The translations under genes and the position numbers were made by a program. Shown here piece after piece: positions 23,101 to 35,100 of a stretch of 64,000 nucleotides of DNA; the first letter of the stretch is position 1, and every line of letters begins with the position of its first letter. Location of the stretch: NCBI RefSeq assembly GCF_029784135.1, contig NC_073746.1, positions 60,548,097 to 60,612,096 on the forward strand, in the 5' to 3' direction. A model generated the notes under the pieces. That model had not been told where the DNA came from. It ran no database searches and saw only the letters and a list, made by a program, of their open reading frames with translations. The DNA is from Toxorhynchites rutilus septentrionalis. Its lineage: Eukaryota; Arthropoda; Insecta; Diptera; Culicidae.

Positions 23101-26100
23101 ACAAAAAATGAAAAAGTTTTACTGTCTCAGTTTTGATGAATTTTCGTTCTTTTCTTCGGATACTTTGCCCGGCAATGAGACACCCAACACTTAACCCTGT
23201 TAACGCTGTTAAGGGTTAACTATGTTAACCCTGTTAACCATTTCTCTACGAGCGTCGTCTATAGACGACATCCGCGCGATGAGCTGTGTGTCGTCTTCTT
23301 TAGACGACACGAAATTGGTACTGCACATCGATCACCCAGCGCGATATGCATACTTTTCGGCGCAGTGGTGCGTACAGCGAGAGCACTCCGACGGAGCACA
23401 CTGCCGTATTGAAGGGTTAAGGGCGGGTTTGTCCGTTCCTTCCAAACCCCGGTTTGTTCCGCGACTTTCATCTGCGCTACAGTCGGACCCGCGACACCGT
23501 TCGTCCGCGTTCCGATCCAATGAGTACCGATTACGCTGAAAGGTTCTCCTCATTGGGACCTATTGAGTGATGTCCGCCCCACCCAACTTGAAACTAGTTT
23601 CGTAGAACAGGAGCGGGGGTTGAAAAACTACCACAAGAAGAGAAGTCCCAACCCCTGGACTCGTGACCAACTGAAAAAGTTACTCGATTTGTCGGTTTTA
23701 GGCTACACCACCCAGCCAGTAAATGTAGAAGAATTCTTCTACATTTATTAATATCTACATAAGTATCATTCACAACATAACTCTCATTCGCTATCCAACT
23801 CTTGACGAGTAAAGTTCAGTGTCGTTATTGTGCGTTGCCACTTTTACTATTGTGCGATTGGTATAGTGTACGAGTGAAGGTCATTGCTGTCCGCTTTCGA
23901 ATTGACCTTTTGTGAAGTGGAACAAAGGAAGCAGCGCTCTTGCAGCTTGCAGCCCTTGGCGGCTGTTGAACATCGGCATAACGGGATCGCCATCGTGTGG
24001 CTGTCGTTAACGGGAATTATCATCACGTGACCGTGTGAGCTATTCTTGCGCTATTGTGTTGATCCATAGCGCGTAGCCTCTGTCTCTCCCTGGTTAGGGC
24101 AGTAGAGCGCAGTATCGGAACAACTTTTATATTAAGGTACACATATTTAATATTAATATTATTATTCAACTCATTTGTTCATTGTTTAATATTATTATCA
24201 TAATTTATTTTTGTTTTGTTATTTTTTTTTTCTCGAGATTATTGTTAAAATCAATAATATATTAGAAATAAGACAGAAATTTTTGTAAAATGGAGGATAG
24301 TGGAGGATCTGATGGAGATGGAGATCTCCGATAATGAATCCCATTTAAGATCTGGGAAAAAACATAAACGAGTCCCTCAAAAAGAAGATAATTCTTCTGG
24401 GGACGAATCTGCTCATCCTTCCAAGCCCCCCTCTAAGAAAATAGCAAGCCTCCCTTCTGAACCCACTGTTACTTCCACTCCCCCTCTCCCATCATCGATT
24501 TCGCTTCCCCCTTCTGATGTTTCCGATCCAACCCAATCCTCGTCCTCGTCCTCGTCCTCGTCTTCTCCCTCTGTTGTTTCCGCTCCACGTGTCAGAGTTT
24601 ATCCAGAAGATGCACCTGGAACTGGCCCGTGGGTTGTTTTCCTCCGGCCAAAACCAAAAGGAAAAAGCCTTAACGTGATTCAGATCATGAAAGATCTGGC
24701 CAGATACTCTTCTGTATCTGAAATTCGCAGGGTTAGACCGAACAAATTGCGGGTTGTCGTGAATGAACGGAAACACGCAAACGAGATTGTTGCTGACCAA
24801 CACTTCACTCTCGAATATAGAACATTTATACCCTCCCATAACGTAGAAATTGAGGGGGTGATAACTGAAACGGGTCTGACGAGCGAACAAATAAAAAAAG
24901 AAGGAAAAGGCAAGTTCAAGAAGCTTCCCTCAATGGAAGTAAAGATCTTGGACTGTCGCCAACTCGGGAAACTCTCCCATGATGGGGACCAAACTAAATT
25001 TACGCCGTCAGACTCGTTTCGAGTCACCTTTGCTGGTGCCGCCCTCCCTGACTACGTTATGGTGGACAAATTGAGACTACCTGTGCGACTCTTCGTGCCA
25101 AAGCCCATGACTTGCAACAAATGCAAGTCAGTTGGTCACACTTCAGATTATTGTGCCAACAAGGAGCGCTGTGCCACTTGCGGAGAGCAACATGAGGGGA
25201 AATCCTGCAGTGCGACTGAGCATAAGTGTCCATATTGCGGAGAATCCCCACACGCGCTCTCAGCTTGTGAAACTTACAAGAGTCGCTGGGGGAAACAGAA
25301 GCGCTCTTTAAAGGAACGCTCGAAGCGCACTTTTGCGGAAATTTTAAAGGGCGCTTCTCCACTGGCCCAACAACAACAACAACCAATCTCAACACACAAT
25401 ACCTTTTCCACGTTGCCAGTTGATGAAATGGAAGCGGACACAGCTAGCGGGGGCACACCGTTTATTTTCAAAGGGAATCCCCGGCGCAAAAATGTGACCA
25501 CTCCCAAAGTTCAAGAACAAGTCCCCCCGGTGATACCCCCAGTTAGCTTGCCTAAAAAATCGAGTGCAGCGGACAAGCAAAATCAGGTTCCTCCTGGCTT
25601 CCGTGGGAATAGTTCACCTTCGAACGACCCAGCACTCGAGGGGACATCAAAAACCCCAACTGTCCCTATTTTTCCGTCCAGCTCAACTTCCCAATCGGGA
25701 TTTATAAAGTTGTCTGACCTTTTGGATCAAATCTTCAAGTGTTTTAATGTTTCCGACTCCATCAGAACCCTTGTCATCTCAATGCTTCCAGTATTAAAGA
25801 CAATTTTACAGCAATTGATGCAAACATGGCCCCTCCTTGCAATGATTATCTCTCTTGATGTCTAATTTAGATAGAGAGGTCGGAGATATCACTGTTTTTC
25901 AGTGGAATTGTCGTAGTCTTATCCCTAAATTGGATACATTCAAATTTTTAATTCATAACTTCAATTGTGATGTTTTTGCTCTGTCCGAAACTTGGCTTTC
26001 TTCGCGAGATGATATCTCTTTCCACGATTTTAATATTATACGCTTGGACCGCGATGACAGATACGGAGGGGTACTATTGGGGATCAATAAGTGCCACTCA

Positions 26101-29100
26101 TTTTTTCGAATTGACCTTCCACCTATTGGAGGGATCGAAGCTGTTGCTTGTCATGCAAACATCAGAGGCAAAGACCTCTGTATAGTCAGCTTGTATTGGC
26201 CTCCGAGAGCTGCGGTTAGCCGCAAACAACTTGATGACATGTGCTCACTCCTTCCTGAGCCACGATTGATCTTGGGAGACTTCAACTCTCACGGAACTGC
26301 CTGGGGGAACAGTACGACGACAATCGTTCACTGTTGATATATGATCTTTGTAACAGCTTCAATATGACACTTTTGAACACTGGGGAAACAACACGTGTAC
26401 CTAAACCTCCTGCTAACCCAAGTGCTCTTGACCTCTCGCTTTGCTCGAATTCACTATCGTTAGATTGCAAGTGGAATGTAATCCAGGACCCCAACGGTAG
26501 TGATCACTTGCCAATCAAAATTTCCATCACCATTGGGTCGAATTCTTCTGAATCTATAAACATGGCATATGACCTCACAAGACACATTGACTGTAAAAAA
26601 TATGCGGACGCGATTGCTCTAGCCATCAATTCCAGAGATGGTTTACCTCCATTGGAGGAGTATAACTTCCTTTCTCGTTTGATCTATGACAGCGCGGTTC
26701 GCGCTCAAACGAAACCCATCCCAGATTCCACTATTCGTCGAAGGCCTCCCAATCTATGGTGGGGTAGCATATGTTCCAAGCTTTATGTAGAAAAATCGAA
26801 TGCATTTAAAGCTTTTCGGAAACGTGGAACCCCTGAAAATTTTCAGACGTATTTGGACCTTGAAAATCAATTTAAAAACTTGATCAAAGGTGCTTATTGG
26901 CGAAATTTCGTGGGAGGTTTGTCACGAGAAACGTCAATGAAAAAATTATGGAAAGTGGCTCGAAACATGAGAAATCGCTCTCCAACGAATGAAAGCGAAG
27001 AATATTCACATCGATGGATTTTGAATTTTGCACGGAAGGTTTGTCCTGATTCCGCTCCTGTGCAAAAAATTGTTCGAGATATACCACAAGATAGGTGCGA
27101 TCTTGATTCCGAGTTTTCGATGGTAGAATTCTCTCTTGCTCTCCTTTCATGTAACAATTCTGCTCCGGGATCGGATAGAATTAAGTTCAACTTGCTGAAA
27201 AACCTCCCTGATGTGGCGAAACATCGCTTGTTGAACTTATTCAATTGGTTTCTGGAGCATAATATTGTTCCAGATGATTGGAGACAAGTACGAGTTATAG
27301 CTATTCAAAAACCCGGAAAACCCGCGTCCGACTTCAATTCGTACCGCCCAATAGCAATGCTGTCTTGTATACGGAAATTGTTGGAGAAAATGATCTTGTT
27401 TCGCCTTGATCGATGGGTTGAAACAAATGGCCTACTCTCAGATACACAATATGGGTTCCGCAAGGGCAAGGGGACGAATGATTGTCTTGCGTTGCTTTCT
27501 TCAGAAATTCAAATGGCTTACGCCGAAAAAAAACAAATGGCTTCAGTATTCTTGGACATAAAGGGGGCCTTCGATTCTGTTTCAATAGAGGTTTTGTCGG
27601 ACAAATTACACTCTCGGGGTCTGCCGCCTCTATTGAATAATATGTTATATAACATGCTTTGTGAGAAACATTTGAACTTTTCTCACGGAGATTCGGCAGT
27701 AAGTCGGGTCTCTTACATGGGCCTCCCCCAGGGCTCATGTTTAAGCCCCCTTTTGTACAACTTCTATGTAAGCGACATCGACAATTGCCTTACACAAAAT
27801 TGCAGCCTAAGACAACTTGCAGATGATGGAGTGGTGTCTGTCGTAGGATCAAACGAATCCGACCTGCAAGGACCCTTACAAGATACTTAGAACAATTTTT
27901 CAACCTGGGCCATTGGGCTAGGGATCGAATTCTCCACGGAGAAAACAGAGATGGTGGTTTTTTCTAGGAAGCATAGACCAGCAAAACCAAAGCTTCAACT
28001 TTTGGGTAAACCGATCACTCATGCTATGTCATTCAAGTATCTTGGGGTCTGGTTCGACTCCAAATGTACTTGGGGGGCCCATATTAGGTATCTGAGTAAA
28101 AAATGTCAACAAAGAATAAACTTTCTCCGTAAAATTACCGGCACCTGGTGGGGAGCCCATCCCGAAGATCTTATAATGTTGTATCGAACAACTATCCTCT
28201 CAGTGATGGAGTATGGCAGTTTCTGTTTTCAATCAGCTGCCAAAACACACCTCATTAAACTCGAGCGAATTCAGTATCTTTGTCTCCGTATTGCGTTGGG
28301 ATGTATGCCCTCAACGCATACCATGAGTCTCGAGGTTTTGGCAGGCGTACTCCCACTAAAAGATCGCTTCAATTTATTATCTCTTCGGTTCCTCATCCGG
28401 TGTAAGGTTATGAATCCATTGATGATCGGAAATTTTGAGCAATTGATCGAGCTAAATTTTCATTCTGGATTCATGAGTTCATATCATGAATTCACCTCTA
28501 TGCAGGTTGTTCCTTCTTCGTATATTCCCAACCGTGTTTGTTTTCCTGACTACATCAATTCCTCTGTACATTTCGATCTGTTCATGAAGGAGAAAATCCA
28601 TGAAAATCCAGATTATCTTAGATTGGGGTTCGTTCCTACAATCTTCAATGCAAAGTATGGGCGTATCAATTGTGATAATATATACTTTACTGATGGGTCC
28701 TCTATGAATGAGTCCACAGGATTTGGAGTGTTCAACGTATTTTTTAGCACCTCACACAGTCTTCAGAATCCTTGCTCGGTATATATTGCTGAATTGGCAG
28801 CGATATACTGGGCGCTGGACAGCGTCGCCTCACGACCTGTTGAACACTATTACATTGTAACGGATAGTCTTAGCTCTGTCGTTCAGTGAGGCCGGAAAAG
28901 CACTCGCCGTACTTCCTTGAGAGAATACGAGAAATTTTGAGTGCTTTATCCAGACGCTGTTATGTCATTACCTTTGTCTGGGTCCCTTCACATTGCTCAA
29001 TTCCGGGTAATGAGAGGGCTGACTCATTGGCAAAGGTAGGTGCAATTGAAGGCGATATATATCAGTGCCAAATCGCCTTCAATGAATTTTATTCTTTAGT

Positions 29101-32100
29101 TCGCAAAAATACCATCGCTAACTGGCAACGCAAGTGGAATTAAGATGAATTGGGCCGGTGGTTTCACTCGATTATCCCAAAGGTTAGCCTCAAACCGTGG
29201 TTCAAAAGTCTGGACTTGAGTCGGGACTTTATTCGCACCTTCTCCCGACTCATGTCCAATCACTGTTCGTTAGATGCACTACTCTTCCGTTTCAATCTTG
29301 CCAGCAGCAATCTCTGCGTTTGTGGCCAAGGTTATCACGACATCGAGCACATTGTTTGGTCGTGCGAGGTGTATCTGGTCGCCAGATCGAATTTAGAAAA
29401 CTCCCTTCGGGCCCGAGGAAGACAGCCCAATGTGCCGGTGAGAGATGTGTTGGCTCGGTTAGACCTTGATTACATGTCCCATATATATGTTTTCCTTAAA
29501 GCTATAGATCTTCGTGTGTGATTGTTCCTACATCCTTATACCCTCCTTTCCTTCCTTTGCGGGTAATTCGTCCCCTTGCTATAAATAGTAGAATAAGTTG
29601 AAATGTAAATAAACTATAGATATACGAATAGATTTAAGAATTGAGTGCTCATCAACATTGTTACAATTTCCTTATATCCCATCCTTCTCCTAAAAATATG
29701 TCACCCTTCTAAACTCGAGTACACCGCGAGTAATCGGTTTTCCACCTTACTAACCATAGATGTAAGAAAATTGTTTATATATATATAGTTTTAAAAATAT
29801 ATTTAAGAATTCGGCTCCTTTAAACTTAAGTAACTGAGCCTGTAAAAATAAACGAATTAATAAAAAAAAAACATAACTCTATTTCTCAATCACTAAACTC
29901 ATTTAATTACATTCTACCAGAAACATTTAATTAAATTAACCATATAAATTCTAAACTTCAAACATACTACATTTTATTTTATTTTACTATCGGGTTTCGA
30001 ACCCTTGACCCATAATAAAACGCTTAAGCTCGAAAGTACGGCGCGTCTTCAATTAAGTCTATCCGCTCATATTGCTTATTTGTGTTAGAGATGGGCAAAA
30101 CAGTTCACTTTGATGAACGGTTCACTCACTAGCCGTTCATCTAAGTGAATCAGTTCTTTTGAACCGTTCTTTCGCTCTTTCGTTCAGCGATATTAAGAAC
30201 AACATAGAATGTTGGCTGGAACCCAACATCAATAGACAGCAGCATCAATATTGATATCGTTGGATTGGATAGTGTACGTATGGGATTTATATTTTTGAAA
30301 TTTAGTGGGGAAAGATAAGCTGCTTCATTGAAAGTCGCTGTCTGTAGACTGTATGTGAAAATATGTTTATCGGTGGACAAAAGTTTATGTAATAATTTGA
30401 TGTGCAATTTTACAAATTTTCTTTTTGGACAACACTCAGGTTCACGCAATAGGCCAAACGATGAATTGAAAGCAACGAAAAAACTTTTTTCTCAACGTAC
30501 CAATTTTATGTTTACTTAATCCATGACCCCAGCTTCCCCCAGATTTTTTCTGATAATTAGAAAGTATAGGATATGCATATGAAGTTTTGCTTTTAAAACT
30601 ACTAGAATCTAATTTAATTTTTAACCCAAAATTGAGAATCCATTAACAAAATAAACCCAGCGTTACACGCATTTTGTTCATACATGACAAATCGTTTTAT
30701 TTTCCTTACAAGCGTTCTCGTTGTATTTATCCATTCCGCCCAGCGCAAATCAGTTCGTTCGTTTCCAAACAATTTGCCCGCAAACACTTCGTTCTCAAAC
30801 AGTTCGTTCCCAAACAGTTCACTCTCAACCAGTTCTTTCCCATACAGTTCACTCGCAAACAGTTCGTTCACAAACAGTTCACTCTCCAACAGTTCACACG
30901 CAAACCGTTCTTACGGAATCAGTTCGTTCACAAACCGTTCGCTCGCAATCAGTTCGTGGGGAGAACTATCGTTCTTTGAAAAAGAACGACCGCTCGTTCA
31001 CTCTTTTCGGCGAACTAGTTCTTTCGTACCGTTCGTGAACGGTTTGCCCATCTCTAATTTGTGTTTCTATACCGATGGGCTTGTGCTCACCATCGGCATA
31101 GCGTTTCGCTGTGTGGCATTGTTGTGTGGTTTTTGATGGTTAATTGTATGGATTTGTATTCATTTATCCTACAAGCGCATGTTATTTATGGATAAAGAAG
31201 TTTTCACTCACGACCTAGGATTTACGGAGAGGATCTACCTTATCGCCGTTTCCAGCGATGAATAGCTATACTGTTGCGACGACTGCACACGGATTGATAC
31301 GTATTCCGTGGGTTGATTTCCTCGTGCGCGAGTGTTGGGCGCACTCCGCGCGACCACTGAAGTTGACGATTGCTATCCGATGCTATCCAGATCTCGAAAC
31401 GTGGAGTCCGAAAACGGTACTTCCTGTACCAGGTGAAAACATACACCACACAAAAGCCACAATTGAAATCAACGCCACAATTTAAAGTATGCCACGTGCG
31501 TTAGCGCTTACTTCGAATTATATTTGAGCGGGGCGAAACGTAGTTCCCACACAGAAAAACACTTACGACAAACTAACTAGATTCCTAACACATGCAAAAA
31601 AGAAAAGAACAAAGCAAAAACTTTAACGCATTAACTATGTGGTGTATCCTTTTCTTCGACTATTACCTATTTGTAATATCACTCGCTGTTCGAAAAATAA
31701 ATTGACCGCTCCTGCCCAGCCCACGTTTGAAGTAGGGATGAGCGAGCATATTAGTAAATCCTCAGATCAGCGAGAAACTAATTGGGACCGGAACTACGTA
31801 ATAGTTAACAATGTTAACTATTCAGTAATTATACCGAAGTTCCTCTGTGTTTTTATTGGTCCGGCATTCAAACATTCACGGGCGATACCCTTCAACCTCT
31901 CGAGCACAGTTCAAGTCGAGGTGCCCGCCGGGTTTTGGAAGTTCAAGAATAAGAAAAACCCGCCGAAAGACTCTGCTATTTGGAGGAAATATCCAAATGA
32001 AAAATAAGAAAAAAATCGAGGGGTTGTATCCGAGACACGACCGCTTAGGACGTAGGACAACGCAATCTTTTTTTTAAATATTTGTTGGTTTATCATTTCG

Positions 32101-35100
32101 AATATTATTTGCGAATACATCGCAATTTCATAAATAACTCTTTAGTAAAAAGTTTCGGTAACCCTGAGAAGGTTTAATGGCTTGCGTGGTTTTATAGAAT
32201 CATTTCGAGAAGCAACGATTCTTTCTTGTCTTTGCGAGAACAATACACTAATTGGTCATATGTCGAAATTTGTTTCTTTATATCAATGCACGCATTGCTC
32301 TGAGTATTTAACGAGAGGCATCTTCCGTGCATTGTCATTCAACAAGCATCAAACACGCGTCTAACAGATGCACACAGTTGCAGCGATAAAAATGAAACAT
32401 CACGAGAATGGCCGTTTATGAAAATTTGTTTCTCGACTCTCGGTCAAAACCATCAACAAAGCTAGGAGCTTGTTGCATCAGAATCGAGCCGATGCGCACG
32501 AGAGCAAATACAAATGGCAACTAAAAGTATCGAAGGTGTGCTATTCAAATGTACAGGAAATGAACAAGTTCTAAGTTTCGCGCAACGAAAACAAGCAACA
32601 CAAACGAAACCAAACACTGATGGCTAGAAGCGTCCTAGGGGAACTGGAGGGAATGTGGTCACCCTAAGGAACATGCCAATTTCCTGTGTCCACATACCAC
32701 TAAAGTTCCCGTTCTTCGAAGAATATTGTAGCTCAACTTATTGTAGTTCAAGATAGTAAGCGGTTTTTATTAAGAAAATTGAAAATAGTACATTTTTCAT
32801 TATTAGAAAGAAGGTTTAAAAATCGAACATTTTTTAGTGTGGAGGTAAAGTGGTCACTCGCACATATCACGCTAGGAAAGATAGATTTATGCGTGTTTTC
32901 TTGACCAAATTTGTTCAAACATTATTGAAATAGTAGGTACATGTATGAAATGAGCTAGACCTACTCACCTAGAATCGTAATTGAAATTTTCTCATACGTA
33001 CAAAAACGTAGTAGGAAACACATAACGTTTTTCAAAATGAGGCTTGGTTTAGGTTGGGGTGGCAAATTTTTCCTGGGTCAAAACCACAAAGGGACCCCTT
33101 GAGGAGCAGAAGGTGATAAGTTATATCAGCTTTTGAAAACAGAACATTCTCAGTAGTAATCCTCCACTGACCACTTTGCTCCCAAACAACAAAATGTGAA
33201 ATAATCACTGAAATTGATGTCTGTTCACCAAACTGCTGATTTGTCGCAAAAAAAACTTTCACTAGAAATTCCTTAAATTCAAAACGCAAAAAACTATGGC
33301 CGAATGGTTACCGAGACAGCGTTTTTTGTTTTTATTTATATTTTGACATGCGACAGCTGCTCTGTACTACAGGGTGACTCAAAAGTCATGAAATTCTTCA
33401 AACATAGGATGACTATCAATACGGTGTCAATAGTCAATAGTTATACTACCAAACAAGCAGGTGACCATTTTACCCCACGTGACCACATTACCTCTATAAT
33501 CATGTGCACTCTTTTCTTTTTTCGCCTGCTTTGCCATGGCATGGATGGTTGTGTCAATAGAATACCAGATGCACTTCAAGTGAAATATTCGCTAGCGTTC
33601 ACAGCTCGAGAAACATAAAACACAAAACGAGCAGAATAAGTGATCTTTGTTGTTTCGGACACAGAAAGATTCTGAGAATTTTCCTCAGATGAGATGCAAT
33701 ACTTATACGATAGCGACAGCTTACTTACTATGCAAGGGTGGAGTTTACTTCGCAAATATTCTCGTTTCGCTATCCCCCTTCGTTGTTTCTATTCTAGCGG
33801 CTGCATAAGTTGCCCGGTATTCACAGCTCTGTTCGGGAAAGCACACAAATGGACAGAATAAATGTATGGGAAAATGGGAATGCTTCCAATTTTCATCAAT
33901 TTAAACCATATACAGACTATGTGATTGCAATGTATAGCATATCAAACAAATCTTAGAAAATTTCCGATTCGATTGGTATGCAAATCGAATCGGAAAAAAA
34001 TATGCAAAAGTTGAAATCCGCTCGCTGCAAAAACAGCTATTAACGTTAACTTTATTTCATAAAAACGTGACCTGTTATCTGATTTGGCACCCTTAATGTA
34101 AGACGTAGTCCTACGTCAAAAAAAAATGAAAGCGTGAGTCTTTCGGGGTGTTGGTATGTGAGTGTCTTGGCTAAAACAGCCGCCTGATCACATCCAGCAC
34201 CCATTATGGCTAGTCGCTCAAATACAAAAGGAGGAGAGGCGCTCGCTGAGCCATTCATCCAAACAAATACAGAAGGAGAAAATTTAAAAAAATAAAATTA
34301 ATAAACAAGGGGCTTCCAAATACTGAAATCGGTACCGTGCTACACTCTCTGCTGGTAAACCTTAGCGACCATTTTATTCCACGATTTTTTCATGCCTGCA
34401 ACATCCCGAGTCGCCAAGGGTGCCAACTTCTTCAAATGCTTGACAATTGCCCAATATTTTTCGATTGGGCGGAATTGGGTGCAATTGGGAGGATTGAGGA
34501 CTTTTTGAATGTTGACCCCGTTATAATGTTACCACAGAAGCACCTCTCGACTGTAGTGGCAGCCTGCCAAAACAAACCAAAACTTCATCGGACCTTTGTG
34601 AGCCTTAATAAACGGGAGGAGACGTTTCTGCAGGCTCTCTTTCCTATTCATTTTCGAACCCCATTGTCTTTTTTGTGACGATGCCTTAGTTTTTGTCCAC
34701 AGTTTCACATCACTTGCCAAATCGAGGAATTACTGGCTAATTTATCGACGAAAACGAGCTTTAATTGCTTAGGACATCTTGTCTGGTAAGGCCTTACAGA
34801 ATTTCAGGCCTGGGAGCGGACCAAAATTCATCTTAACGTACGTTTTGTCATCCATCAGCATGCATCCTTCGTAGTTCATCAATACCTTGTACAACTTTCA
34901 AGAGCGTTTTTGGGCCACCCGATTTTGCTTCAGCGTTCAGTTTGTAGGTCCGGAGGTTACGATAACTTTCTCGCATACGAATCTTCCGATAGTGCTTTGG
35001 TTAGAGTTGTGTTTTTGGCGATGTCATAGTCCGAGAGTCCCGGATTTGCTTTGATTATTCTCAATATCTTCAACCTCAGCTTCCGATCCTAAGTTCCATT

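Larger units (their letters stand above)
23785..29869 (+). mobile_element. full-length LINE with EN, RT and RNase H
   Basis: Flanked by AACATAACTCT at 23774-23784 and 29870-29880 (11-bp target duplication). Order: ~505-base 5' UTR beginning CATTCGC, ORF1, overlapping ORF2, ~350-base 3' UTR ending TTAATAAAAAAAA. The presence of RNase H places it among I/Loa/R1-like elements rather than plain Jockey. Recent, judging by the intact duplication, but ORF2 is broken. Confidence 0.93.

Noticed and set aside
24492..25580. Multiple - strand frames opposite LINE ORF1
   Set aside because: Antisense shadows of the zinc-knuckle ORF.
30674..31136. Three overlapping + strand frames with QF- or SS-type repeats
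   Set aside because: Explained by a 15-bp tandem repeat inside a non-autonomous hAT.
31639..32007. 122-codon frame in hig intron 1
   Set aside because: No motif, signal or splice context; length is within chance for this window.
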